The notes below the pieces were generated by a model, which saw only the letters and a program-made list of their open reading frames with translations, was not told the origin of the DNA and ran no database searches. Below, piece after piece: positions 22,027 through 34,389 of a DNA stretch of 64,000 nucleotides. Numbering within the stretch: the first letter of the stretch is position 1; the number at the start of each line of letters is the position of its first letter. A program made the position numbers and the translations under genes. The DNA is from Littorina saxatilis (taxonomy: Eukaryota > Mollusca > Gastropoda > Littorinimorpha > Littorinidae): the NCBI RefSeq assembly GCF_037325665.1, contig NC_090255.1:27116534-27180533 (forward strand), written 5' to 3'.

Positions 22027-23134
22027 ATGCCTCGTAGGTGTGCAGCCGCAAACTGCAAAAACACGCAAACAACAAGCGGCATTTCCTTCCACAGATTTCC
22101 TACCAAAAACCTAAGTTTGTTATCGAAATTGGAGATGTTTCCACAGCCAAAGCGTGCGCATTTAAAAGTGTCTGGCAAAAGCAGGTTCATTTGCAGTGAA
22201 CATTTCGTGCAAACCGACTTCATCAACTTTGAGCAAAACAGGTTGGGGTTTCAACCGAAAAGAGTATTGTCGCGATTGGCAGTACCCTCCGTTCAAAGCT
22301 GCTTGAAGGTCAGTATACTTTGATTGTAGATGTAGTAGATGTTTTTTGTTTTGACCATGCACCCACATATTGGTGCGCAGCAAATGTGAATTGGTGCAGA
22401 TTAGTGTGTCTTGGTCCGGCTATTACTGCTGGATTACAAAGATGAGGTATTGACGTCGAAGCGCCACAGGCAACACTGTTACATAACGGTCTGAGCTGAG
22501 CTGTGGAAAATGGGGGCTGGGCAGGAACAAGAGCGGGTGGGGGTGATAGGGGTGGGGGGTGGTGCAGCAGATTAAGAGTAACACTTCGTCAGTTTTTGTG
22601 CCAAGCGTGGGGTAAATATGATCGCAAACTCCAAATGTAAATCCATGACATTGACAGTGTTTGCTTGAATTATAATTTACTATGTATAAAATATCTAAGC
22701 GTGCAGTTTTTGCTACTGAAAGACGAGAGCTGTGAGAATCGTGCATGTGATTTGTCTGCATTGACTGAGACACGTAAAACCAGCTTATGTGTTGAAACTT
22801 ACGCATGGATACACACATAATAATATCCATTCGTCTTTCAGTGGGTATTTCAATTTTCAATGTTCTGAATAGGTCAATAGACAATACCAAACCAAGCATA
22901 CTTTCAAATCAAATTATCATTACACTAAGTGTCTTTCTTCTTTTACTTCCAGAGGAAAAGGGAACTGTCACGATTACCAACGGCAAACGATGAGAACAAA
23001 AGGACACTCCATAACAAGCCCTGCTGTACTTGCCGCTGTCACGAAAAATCGGCACCCAGTGAGACCGACGGGACACCGTCAGTCATGAAAATATTTGCCT
23101 GTGCACAGACAGTGAACCCACAGCAATGTGAAAG
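22027..23134 (+). CDS. THAP-domain gene, 5' exons (partial)
   Basis: Exon 1 (22027-22308) starts M-P-R-R-C-A-A-A-N-C and shows a full THAP zinc finger: C-x4-C, S-F-H-R-F-P, I-C-S-E-H-F (Cys...His) and the closing A-V-P-S-V. It ends AAG|GTCAGT. Exon 2 (22953-23134) follows a pyrimidine tract and TTCCAG in the same phase. It is basic and Cys-rich (K-P-C-C-T-C-R-C-H) and ends AAAG|GTGTAC. Later exons would lie in or beyond the N gap and were not found. The upstream in-frame ATG (21949) adds residues without homology; 22027 is the usual THAP start. THAP domains bind DNA in transcription factors and in P-element/Kolobok-type transposases, and the gene type cannot be decided here. One SxxW-type Trp position appears to be replaced (L-L-S-K-L-E). 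Confidence 0.8.
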
Positions 23135-23142
23135 GTGTACGT

Positions 23143-23160
23143 ACACACACACACACACAC

Positions 23161-23222
<62 letters not shown>
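23143..23222. repeat. CA microsatellite
   Basis: About 80 bp of CA with one CATACATA interruption, just inside the intron after THAP exon 2. Confidence 0.95.
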
Positions 23223-23225
<3 letters not shown>

Positions 23226-23255
23226 CGCGCTAAATATAGAATTTCATGTTTTTAT

Positions 23256-23331
23256 TGTTTGTTTGTTTGCTTAACGCCCAGTCCACCACGAAGGATATCA
23301 GGGCGGTGCTGCTTTGACATTTTAACGTGCG
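23256..23331 (+). repeat. SINE head (GCTTAACGCCCAG type), cut by the gap
   Basis: TTTGTTTGCTTAACGCCCAG and ATCAGGGCGGTGCTGCTTTG followed by ACGTGCG, a repeat head I recognise from gastropod genomes (memory, not searched). The rest is in the N run. Confidence 0.5.
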
Positions 23332-23531
23332 NNNNNNNNNNNNNNNNNNNNNNNNNNNNNNNNNNNNNNNNNNNNNNNNNNNNNNNNNNNNNNNNNNNNN
23401 NNNNNNNNNNNNNNNNNNNNNNNNNNNNNNNNNNNNNNNNNNNNNNNNNNNNNNNNNNNNNNNNNNNNNNNNNNNNNNNNNNNNNNNNNNNNNNNNNNNN
23501 NNNNNNNNNNNNNNNNNNNNNNNNNNNNNNN
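23332..23531. other. Assembly gap (200 N)
   Basis: Exactly 200 N, so the true length is unknown. The base after the gap reads GATCCGCCCTT, the right end of the GGGCGGATC MITE family seen at 62577-62824, so the gap probably holds the remainder of such a MITE. Confidence 0.99.
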
Positions 23532-23542
23532 GATCCGCCCTT

Positions 23543-24480
23543 GATAGCGCAATGGGTTGAGAAGCTGTTCTGCGTCGGTACTACTTTTGCGACTGAAAAG
23601 TTCCGAACGCTCTAATGTACGAAGTATACATCTCTGGAGCAAACAATACAAACATACCGCATTTAAATTAACAACTACAGGCTTGAACACATGAATCTCC
23701 ATATAAAATCCATGAGTTTGGTTGTTTTCTGAATCTAGATCTGCTGTGCACAAACGTTCATCACAAGCAAATTCCCAAGGCAAGTAACTCTCATACTTTG
23801 TCTAGCGACAAGAGTAGTTCCCCTTTCAAATTTCTTTTCACTCAGTTTCTTCGACAACAGACTGCAATCCGACGGTCAGTTTTCAACAATATTTCATTTA
23901 ATAAACAGATCACACGCAACCAAATGCACACATCACATCAATTTAAACAACATAAAACGGTTTCATACACTATTTTCCCCAGAAAACTGAACTTCATACA
24001 GTTTTTAACGTTGGAACACGGGTGCAAAAGTTCGTCTGCTAGTCCCATTTGACGAAAGAACATTATCCTAAGCGATACCAAAACATATACAGAACACACA
24101 ATATCTGCCTTTGCCGCCACAGCAGAATAACAGCATATCTGTGTACTTGATTTTAGTCCAAAATAGGAAAACTGACAAGAAGTGTTAACAGAATGGAATG
24201 ATTTGCACGGAACTATACAATCGCGCATTAATCGATCGCCTGCGCAGGTTGACTGGTTGAGTGAATAGGATTCGATCAAACTTTCGCACAAAAACACCTC
24301 TTTTCTTTGAATAACTGAAGAAAGGAGGAATAAAGAGGTTACACACCTCGTCTCAGTGATTATAAAAAATAATGGTCTCAGTTCGCGGTCATGAAAAAGC
24401 TCGCTAAAGCTCGCCTTTTCATGATCCGCTAACTTCGACCATTATTTTTAATAATCACTGAGACTCGGCATGTAACCTCT
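23543..24480. repeat. Tandem unit U1 (about 0.99-kb period)
   Basis: Matches 24533-25485 in direct orientation with an offset of 990-1001 bp. Shared blocks include GAAAAGTTCCGAACGCTC (23595 and 24585) and CACGGGTGCAAAAGTTCGTC. Its first 380 bp also match 27935-28290 in reverse complement. There is no coding frame. It ends in a long hairpin. Confidence 0.85.
24335..24480. repeat. 146-bp hairpin ending unit U1
   Basis: GAGGTTACA...TGTAACCTC with arms of about 60 bp that pair over almost their whole length (CTCAGTGATTAT...ATAATCACTGAG; GTCATGAAAA...TTTTCATGAT), with an 18-base AGCTCGC-rich loop. Could be a small palindromic MITE carried along in the duplication. Confidence 0.8.
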
Positions 24481-24532
24481 ACGTAACTTATCAAACAACC
24501 AAAATCACTTACCCAACAACGGGCCTGAATCC

Positions 24533-25485
24533 TCGATAGCTCACAGGTTGATGAGCTAGACTTTGAGGGAACTACTTTAGCGATTGAAAAGTTCCGAACG
24601 CTCCAATGCACGAAATATACATCTCAATACAATACAAACATACTGCATTTAAACTGGCAACTACAGGCTTGAACACATTAATCTCCATATAGAATCCATG
24701 AGTTTGGTTGTTATCTAAATCCAAATCGAACGATCAGTGCAGAGAAACTCGCTTCAGATCTCTTATGAGTGCACGCAAACTCCCAAGGCAAGTAACTCTC
24801 GTACGACAAGAGTAGTTCCCCTTCCAAATTTTCTGAACTGAGTTGCTTGGACAAAAGACTGCAATCTGACGGTTAGTTTTCGACAATAATTATTTCATTT
24901 GATAAACAGATCACACGCAACCAAATGCACACATCGCATCAATTTGAAAAACATACAGCGGTTTCATACACTATTTTGCCCCAGAAAACTGAACTTCATA
25001 CAGTGTTTAACGTTGGAACACGGGTGCAAAAGTTCGTCTGCTTGTCCCATTCGAAGAAAGAACATTTCCTAAGCGATACCAAAACATGAACATAACACAC
25101 ACTATCTGCCTTTACCGCCACAGCAGAATAACAACATAACTGTGTACTTGATTTTAGTCCAAAACAGGGAAACTGACAAGAAGTGTTAACAGAATTGATT
25201 GATTTTCCCTGAACTATACAACCGCGCATTGTTCAATCGCCTGCGCAGGTAGACTGGTTGAATGATTTGGATTCGATCAAACTTTCGCACAAAAACTCCT
25301 CCTTTCTTTGAATAACTGAAGAAAGGAGGAATAAAGAGGTTACATACCTCGTCTCAGTGATTATTAAAAATACAGGTCTCAGTTCGCGGTCATGAAAAGC
25401 TCGCTGAAGCTCGCATTGTTCATGATCGATCCGCGAACTTCGACCATTATTTTTAATAATCACTGAGACTCGGCATGTAACCTCT
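24533..25485. repeat. Tandem unit U2
   Basis: Second copy of U1 with the same order of blocks, starting GCCTGAATCCTCGATAGC (near 24520) and ending in its own hairpin at 25336-25485. About 10 percent diverged from U1, so the tandem duplication is not recent. Confidence 0.85.
25336..25485. repeat. 150-bp hairpin ending unit U2
   Basis: Same palindrome as 24335-24480, with an ATCGATC variation in the right arm. Confidence 0.8.
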
Positions 25486-25608
25486 ACATCCCTTCACAAA
25501 CAGCCTATTGGGAACATCAGACCCTCCTCAAGGGGGACCGAGATTTACAATGCAAAGTCCCTTTGTGGGGGACGTATCACAAGGAAATCTAGTCCTGAGG
25601 AGGACCAT

Positions 25609-27345
25609 TGTTACATTTAGTCAAGTTTTGACTAAATGTTTTAACATCGAGGGGGAATCGAAACGAGGGTCGTGGTGTATGTGTGTGCGTGTGTGCGTGC
25701 GTGTGTCCGTGCGTGCGTGCGTGTAGAGCGATTCAGACCAAACTACTGGACCGATCTTTATGAAATTTGACATGAGAGTTCCTGGGTATGATATCCCCGA
25801 ACGTTTTTTTCCTTTTTTTGATAAATGTCTTTGATGACGTCATATCCGGCTTTTCGTGAAAGTTGAGGCGGCACTGTCACGCTCTCATTTTTCAACCAAA
25901 TTGGTTGACATTTTGATCAAGTAGTCTTCGACGAAGCCCGGACTTCGGTATTGCATTTCAGCTTGGTGGCTTAAAAATTAATTAATGACTTTGGTCATTA
26001 AAAATCTGAAAATTGTAAAAAAAAGTTATTTTTTTCTAAAACGATCCAAATTTACGTTCATCTTATTCTCCATCATTTGCTGATTCCCAAAACATATACA
26101 TATGTTATATTTGGATTAAAAACAAGCTCTGAAAATTAAATATATAAAAATTATTATAATTTTTTTTTCGAAATCAATTTAAAAACACTTTCATCTTATT
26201 CCTTGTCGGTTCCTGAGTCCAAAAACATATAGTTATGATATGTTTGGATTAAAAACACGCTCAGAAAGTTAAAACGAAGAGAGGTACCAACAAGTCGCGT
26301 AAGGCGAAAATACAATATTTAGTCAAGTAGCTGTCGAACACACAGAATGAAACTGAACGCAATGCAACGCAGCAAGACCGTATACTCGTGGTCCACCGCT
26401 CACGGCATTGGCAGTGAAATTGACAAGAAGAGCGGGGTAGTGGTTACGCTATGCTGCATAGCACGCTTTTCTGTACCTCTCTTCGTTTTAACTTTCTGAG
26501 CGTGTTTTTAATCCAAACATATCATATCTATATATTTTTGGAATCAGGAACCGACAAGGAATAAGATGAAAGTGTTTTTAAATTGATTTCGAAAAAAAAA
26601 ATTTGATAATAATTTTTATATATTTAATTTTCAGAGCTTGTTTTTAATCCGAATATAACATATTTATATGTTTTTGGAATCAGCAAATGATGGAGAATAA
26701 GATAAACGTAAATTTGGATCGTTTTATAAATTTTTATTTTTTTTTTACAATTTTCAGATTTTTAATGACCAAAGTCATTAATTAATTTTTAAGCCACCAA
26801 GCTGAAATGCAATACCGAACCCCGGGCTTCGTCGAAGAGTACTTGACCAAAATTTCAACCAATTTGGTTGAAAAATGAGGGCGTGACAGTGCCGCCTCAA
26901 CTTTCACGAAAAGCCGGATATGACGTCATCAAAGACATTTATCAAAAAAATGAAAAAAACGTTCGGGGATTTCATACCCAGGAACTCTCATGTCAAATTT
27001 CATAAAGATCGGTCCAGTAGTTTAGTCTGAATCGCTCTACACACACACACAGACACACACACAGACACACACACAGACACACGCACATACACCACGACCC
27101 TCGTTTCGATTCCCCCTCGATGTTAAAATATTTAGTCAAAACTTGACTAAATATAAAAAGCGTGCTATCCTTCTCAGCGCAACTACTACCCCGCTCTTCT
27201 TGTCAATTTCACTGCCTTCGCCATGAGCGGTGGACTGACGATGCTACGGTCTTGCTGAAACATTGCATTGCGTTCAGTTTCATTCTGTGACTGAGTTCGA
27301 CAGCTACTTGACTAAATGTTGTATTTTCGCCTTACGCGACTTGTT
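25609..27345 (-). mobile_element. R-family repeat, copy R3, split by R4
   Basis: Reverse-orientation R copy. The first part (25609-26287) runs to ...GAGAGGTAC; the family continuation (...AAAAGCGTGCTATCC) resumes at about 27156-27160 and ends CGCCTTACGCGACTTGTTT at 27345. R4 occupies the gap between them. The copy retains the TGACGTCA block (about 25835-25842) and a GT/GC microsatellite. Confidence 0.88.
26288..27160 (+). mobile_element. R-family repeat, copy R4 nested in R3
   Basis: Complete R copy in forward orientation (ACAAGTCGCG...ATATTTAGTCAAAACTTGAC... AAAAAG) inserted into R3, which lies in the opposite orientation. No target duplication is visible at the junction GGTAC|...|CGTGC, in line with a family that does not duplicate its target. 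Confidence 0.88.
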
Positions 27346-27348
27346 TTT

Positions 27349-27409
27349 GTACCTATAGACCAGACACGGGTTTCGACACTATTGTGTCTCATCAGTGGTC
27401 AGGTGGTAC
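27349..27409 (-). ncRNA. Hammerhead ribozyme (type I, minimal stem III)
   Basis: On the minus strand (27409 to 27349): stem I outer GUACC, bulge ACCU, inner GACCA; core CUGAUGA; stem II GACAC with loop AAUA and GUGUC; core GAAA; a two-base-pair stem III (AC-CCGU-GU) ending in the cleavage triplet GUC; then UGGUC, bulge UAUA, GGUAC closing stem I. All invariant core bases are present and every stem pairs perfectly. The predicted cut is between plus positions 27363 and 27362. The very short stem III with an internally looped stem I is the arrangement known from schistosome satellite, Penelope-like-element and retrozyme hammerheads. The host element was not identified. R3 ends three bases away. 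Confidence 0.88.
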
Positions 27410-27458
27410 TTATGGCGAGAGTTGTCAATATTTATATATAATATGCATGTAGCTATGT

Positions 27459-27567
<109 letters not shown>

Positions 27568-27934
27568 ACAGATCTAGATGTGGAACTTTTTAGGATGTGA
27601 ACTGGAACGTGTACGGGTAACGTCATCAAATCTAGTTTGTACGTCACGCGTTTGCCAAGATCTGCAGTCTTGGTGGGAGCAAAACAACGTATGATTTGGA
27701 AGATTGGAGGAAAAAAGTGAGTCACGGGTGATGCAATATCTACACGTTTTTGCTACACGTTTGATAATCTTCACACACAAGGAAATCGTCTGATGTAGGC
27801 GTTTGTTTTATTCTGTTCACCTCAATTTAGTGACCTGAAGGTTTCAGTTTGAACAAAGAAAATCATTATTTAGCGAAAGGAATGCGTTCAGTTATCGAGC
27901 TTTTATCAAAGGAGAAACTTTAGTTGATGTCACC

Positions 27935-28290
27935 ACAGTCGGATTGCAGTCTGTTGTCGAAGAAACTGAGTGAAAAGAAGGGGATCTACTCTTGTCGCTA
28001 GACAAAGTATGAGTTACTTGCCTTGCGGGAAATTGCTTGTGATGAACGTTTGAGCACGGCAAATCTAGATTCAGAAAACAACCGAACTCATGGATTTGAT
28101 ATGAAGATTCATGTGTCCAGGCCTGTAGTTGTTAATTTAAATGCGGTATGTTTGTATTGTTTGCTCCAGAGATATATACTTCGTACGTTAGAGCGTTCGG
28201 AACTTTTCAGTCGCAAAAAGTAGTACCGAAACAGAACAACTTCTCAACCCATTGCACTATCGAGGATTCAGGCTGTTGCTGGGTCGTTAT
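27935..28290. repeat. Inverted partial copy of unit U
   Basis: Reverse complement of 23543-23920. Shared blocks include GCAGTCTGTTGTCGAAGAAA and GTTCGGAACTTTTCAGTCGC. Short frames here are not conserved against U1/U2. Confidence 0.8.
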
Positions 28291-28375
28291 TTGTTTGGTT
28301 GCTGGGTCATTATCGAAAAATAACTACCCCTACAAGTTTACAGAGGTAAAGAAGCAGAGGGGGGGAATAAGTTGT

Positions 28376-28605
28376 GCATAACTCGACTATGATGTGCCAT
28401 AATTATTCATTAAGATTATGATGAGAAAAAAACACCCTGAAAAGTGATGGGCGTGTCAGATTAGGGCGGATAATCGTTGGATGAAATTGTTAGAAATGTG
28501 TCCTGTTTCAGTTATTAATCTTTAAATGTTATAACAACATACTGGAAATTCACTTCGTAATACTAAAGTAGAAATGGCCCAGTCAGGCTGATCTTTTGGC
28601 AAATA
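28376..28605. repeat. Repeat X, copy 2 (inverted)
   Basis: Reverse complement of 16211-16455. Together with the MITE next to it, it forms an inverted copy of 15914-16455. Confidence 0.75.
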
Positions 28606-28900
28606 CAGGGTGACCCCCAAAAAATGCAACCCTAAAAAATGCTAATAACTTCTACATCTGTTGACCGAATCACTTTATATTTGGAGGATATAAACTTCAG
28701 CCTATGCATGGCCCTTCCACATCTTGGCAACTTTTTTTGAAATACCACACAAGTCAGACCATTTGATCTACAAAATTGCCACTTTGTGGAAGGGTCACGC
28801 TAGCTGAAGTTTATGCCCCCCAAATATAAAGTGATTCGGTCAACAGATGTAGAAGTTATTGGAATTTTTGAGGGTTCCATTTTTTTGGGGGGTCACCCTG
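28606..28900. mobile_element. Palindromic MITE, copy 2, TA-flanked
   Basis: CAGGGTGACCCCCAAAAAAT...GGGGGGTCACCCTG with TA on both sides (28604-28605 and 28901-28902), as expected of a TA-target duplication. It folds into one long hairpin. The Tc1/mariner group is the likeliest superfamily by target, but no transposase match was seen. Confidence 0.8.
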
Positions 28901-28902
28901 TA

Positions 28903-29998
28903 CTTATGAAACTACAGCTTTGAAATTCCAAACACTCTCACTAGTTAATGACATCGATGCATGATGCAAGCTTGTTAAATTTCAAGGTCACAGTAGGATG
29001 TTTTGGGGGAAAAGGAAATGTTCATGGTCTTCCATGGTTTTGAAGTAAGAGCTTTTAAACTTCACCTCTCCCATGGTTTGATGAACTTTCAGTCATGATC
29101 CTAACACTGTTGGCCCTCGTCATATCTCAAGGTCACTGTTTTATCAATATCTGGTGAAAAGAATCATTTTCATTGACGTCTTTAAAGATAAATCTTTGAA
29201 TTCACATGTAAACTAAAATAAAGTCTGGTTGACCTTCTTCAAATGTCAAGGTCACGAAGAAATTAAGTTCATCTCAGTGGCTTGGAATTGAATAATTTCT
29301 TAAATGCTTATGAAGCTTGAGCGCCAGATTATTTGTGTGTGTTTGTGTGTGTTCTAGATCTTTGACATTCCACATAACCCGTTGTTTGATACACAATACG
29401 AACAGCAATACACTACATAACACAAAGACGTCTCAACTCAAATTTCAAACGTATATAGAGGAACAGACCTCCGGCAATTGAAAATAGCTTTGTTTAGATG
29501 AAAAATGCCACTGAAAGCAACGTTAGTCGCCATATCTGTCCTGTATAAAATTCCCCTTATTATCAGTATTTGAAAACTGTTTGATGTAATTTTAAGATTT
29601 TTATTTAGGACTACTAGCCCTACTTTTCCATTCCACTGCCACTATTTATTATATGCAAGTGTGTAACATGACGCACTTCCTGTAAAGACCTGCTGAATCA
29701 TGTGATGCCACTGACAGGCCAGGAAATAAGGCTCACAATACTTTTTAGACCAAGCAAACAATGCATACAAAATTATTTATCAACCAAATCAATTGAATTC
29801 TGAACCATGACGGAAGTTCGTTTGGTCCCAACAGGTTTTATCCCAGAAAATATGCCCTGAATATCAAGTACCCTGCCAGTTGTCGCACATTGATACGTGT
29901 TCGTTGTTGAAATAATACATCTGCTAAAATTGTATTCTTTAAATTTCGACTGACGCAGCAGAGATACTGCTGACACCAAGCACTGGAAGATCAGTTTT
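28903..29998. other. No gene recognised
   Basis: Noncoding. It has scattered CAAGGTCAC-type words (28983, 29130, 29270) like those in the 3' flanks of the GPCR copies, suggesting a decayed member of that repeat family. Confidence 0.5.
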
Positions 29999-30036
29999 TA
30001 CACAGACACACACACACACGCACAGACACAGACACA

Positions 30037-30112
<76 letters not shown>
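29999..30112. repeat. CA microsatellite
   Basis: CACA run with CAGACA interruptions at its start. Confidence 0.95.
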
Positions 30113-30113
<1 letters not shown>

Positions 30114-30151
30114 CAATAACTAACAAGATGTTTTTCGAACTCAAAAATGAA

Positions 30152-30749
30152 TCACCATCTTACACATTCGATCGCAAGATGACGCATCCCCGAGCAATTC
30201 TGCTATGTCTCCGGCGCATTCAGTATCTGTGTGAAGGGTTTGAAAACAACTAATTACAACCCCCCCCCCCCTCCACCACAACCCACCCCTTCCCCACCCC
30301 CCTCAAGAACATAAGAAGAAAAGAATAAATACATTGATAAATACAAGGAGAAGAAAATAATCAATTCATTGCGAAATTTATATAAAAAAAAAAAATCTCA
30401 TTTGATTGGGTCAACAAATCTATTGCTTCTAGGTCGATGATTTAAACCAAAGCTTAGTCACGGAAATGCATAATTATGGACTAAAAATGACGTGGTTTTT
30501 TTCTTGCAGGACAATGGCTTGGACATGACTTCATTCTGAATCGGCAGAGCAGCGATGTATTCTTACATGGATGCCATGAACGTCTTCCACCTAGCTGGCA
30601 TACAGATGGTCCACACATCTACCCACTGGTTTATTGCATACCTACCCCCCCCCTCCCTTTTCACTCATAACCATTCAGTTCTGTAGTAAAACATAGAGCG
30701 ATTCTGAAAACATTTAGGACATTAGCTTATTTACTTCTGCAGCTGCATC

Positions 30750-30796
<47 letters not shown>

Positions 30797-30903
30797 AATA
30801 CCGATGCAACATTTCATGTAATCGGGCTGCATGTATATTTGTTGTCTTCAATTTGCAACGAAGGACATGCGGCTATGCATGCTAAAGTCCACAATCAGAA
30901 TGT
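30152..30903 (-). repeat. Dispersed repeat, copy B of the inverted pair
   Basis: Reverse complement of 5248-5985, with the CA run at 30754-30793 in the equivalent place. Its outer end meets the TIR element starting at 30903 with no spacer. Confidence 0.78.
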
Positions 30904-31233
30904 GGTGCAGGAGCGTCATATTTCATGAATCTGTGAAGACATTCAAAGATTTGTCGGTTGCGCATCCCCGAAGTGGCTGGTTGCGCATCTCCGAAGTTTT
31001 AGCTTTGTTTCGGTTGCGCACCGCCGAAGCATTTCCTTAGTATTTTGCCTACATTATGCTAAATAAAATTAATAATTTTGATCGTCAGCGCCCGCCCCAA
31101 TTTTTGGGGCCGCCCGGAGGTGTTTTTTTATTTGTGTGTGTGTGTGATTTTTATGCTCCAAAGTGACATTTTCGCATCTGACAAGGCATGCACATAAATT
31201 CAGTGCAATGTTGTGTGTGCGCGTGCGTGCGTG

Positions 31234-31277
<44 letters not shown>

Positions 31278-31849
31278 TGTGTGTGTGTGTTGTGTGTGTG
31301 TGTGTGTGCATTTTTCCGTGTGAGCATTAGTCCTGTGAGCAATTGTCATACAACCACAAAATGCAACAAAACTTGCTACGGTTAACCGTGGACAATTTGT
31401 TATGCGTCTAAAATGAACAAGTGTGTTTTGGGGCTTGACCAAACAGGATTTTTAAGGATGTCGGGCTTGTGTGGTTTTCTTTTAACAGATTTAGCTTCAT
31501 AACTTATTGTTAGCAAAACGTCAATATACCTGAGCCTGCCCAAATCGTTTGGCCGTCTGGACAGCCAACCGCTATTAATTTGCTATGCACCTAAGAGCAA
31601 AAGTTGGTCTATTTCACCTCTTGAAATAGAATCCTGAAGGGAAAAACGCTCACGCGATTTTTCCCCGATTTTTAACAATAGAATTATACAGTAATGATTA
31701 CGAACAAAGTGTCATTTCTAAACACACTAACACTCTTTCCTTCAGAATCGTGTTTGGTCAAGCCTAATAAACGACTTTTTGCTCTTAGCCATATAAGACT
31801 CCTGTAGAGAGAGAAAGACAGAGACGAGAGAGAGAGAGACAGAGAGACG

Positions 31850-31925
<76 letters not shown>

Positions 31926-32176
31926 AGAGAGATATTGTGTACACCAAATCGGCAAAGACAAGCAGATATATGATTTTCCATACCAATTTGGAACATACCC
32001 AGAGGCGGACACAAATAGATTCCTGTTTATTTCTTTTAAATATCTTCGGCGGTGTGCAACCGATTTCTTCGGGGGTGTGTAACCAGAAAAACAGAGAGAC
32101 TTCGGAGATGCGCAACCGACAAATCTTTGAATGTCTTCACAGATTCATGAAATATGACGCTCCTGCACCACTTTAA
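30903..32176. mobile_element. TIR element with three subterminal repeats at each end
   Basis: Ends GTGGTGCAGGAGCGTCATAT... and its complement, ...ATATGACGCTCCTGCACCAC. The arms match over about 75 bp, then each carries three copies of a 20-bp unit (GGTTGCGCATCTCCGAAGT and variants): left at about 30957-31030, right at about 32050-32116, in mirror orientation. The interior has a GT run (about 31220-31310), a GA run (31797-31932) and no transposase. Clustered subterminal repeats inside TIRs are seen in MULE, hAT and foldback-type non-autonomous elements. The family was not assigned. Confidence 0.8.
31797..31932. repeat. GA microsatellite
   Basis: GA run with GACAGA/GACGGA variants at the left end, inside the TIR element. 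Confidence 0.95.
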
Positions 32177-33347
<1,171 letters not shown>

Positions 33348-33477
33348 TGCGTAAATGTGAAAACGTTGTAACAACCTTGAAATTGACGAGGTGTTGAATA
33401 CGTATTTGACAATCACACATAAAAAAAACACCACAGAAAATGTATAATTATATCAATTTTATTGTGATCAACAATAT

Positions 33478-34084
33478 TCAGATCATACAAAAACAAACAC
33501 CATACTTTGAAAAATCCGAAAGAACAACTGACAATATAATGTGCCGGATATACAACAATAAAGCTTCAAGCAAAAGGCAACTAAGAGGATAATATTTTGT
33601 AGTGATATCGAAAATGGTGGTTTCTCTCTTCTTCTTCCGTTTCAAAGCAATCGCAGCCTTTTTTTGGTGTGACATTTTGGCCCTGTACTTTTGTTGCCGC
33701 TCTGCATCTTTCTGCCTTTTTTTGAGAACTGTCTTTCTAGGTGTATCTTTCTTGGGGTTATTGATCTGAAGTCCCAACGCTATCATTGTTTCTGTACATT
33801 TCGCTTTACGAAAACACGTAGCAACCCTGTCGGCCTCTCTCTTCTCCGGCGTTCTTTTCGCTTTACTTTTTCTTGCCCTTTCTCTCCCAGACTCTTGATA
33901 CAGCCTCCAGCTCTTCGGTTTTTTTAATGTTGTTTCTGAAACGCTGTTGTCGTTTAGCAGCAGCAGAAGATCCATCAGTTTGGACAGTAATTTTACTTTC
34001 AGTGGGTGACGTGGGCACCTCGGATGAGGAGGAAGTTCTCTGTTTCTTCAGTAACTGCCGTACGGACACCCTGAGGTCCACCAT
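33478..34084 (-). pseudogene. Basic Lys/Arg-rich protein with one frameshift
   Basis: Reading on the minus strand from ATG 34084 (M-V-D-L-R-V-S-V-R-Q-L-L-K-K-Q) through S-S-A-A-A-K-R-Q-Q-R-F-R-N-N to about 33895. A one-base slip in a GAGAGAAAGGGCAAG stretch then moves to the frame that gives R-E-R-A-R-K-S-K-A-K-R-T-P-E-K-R-E-A-D, K-K-R-Q-K-D-A-E-R-Q-Q-K-Y-R-A-K-M and a run of K-R-K-K-K-R. The tail to 33478 is hydrophobic and probably intron read-through. An acceptor-like TTGACAG precedes the ATG. Such repeated R-x-R-x-Y-R basic blocks occur in uncharacterised, often transposon-linked invertebrate proteins (memory). The function is not known. Confidence 0.5.
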
Positions 34085-34349
34085 AGCCACCTAGTACCTG
34101 TCAAGCAATTCCAGCATGTTAAAACCATTAAGTTTGAAGAGTATTATAAGTAAGAAGACCCAATTTGTGTTCTTTCTAACAAGATATCATTTTTGCTATC
34201 AACAGCAATGGTGAAATTCCTAATTGAGGGGCTATATTGCTCCCACACAGATGGTGCTTGGGATTAAGGTGGATTGATAGGGGGTTTTGAATTTAATAAA
34301 CACCTTTGATTTAAAAGCAATAGCAACTAGTGCAAATATGAGGCAAACA

Positions 34350-34358
34350 TACAGACAC

Positions 34359-34389
<31 letters not shown>

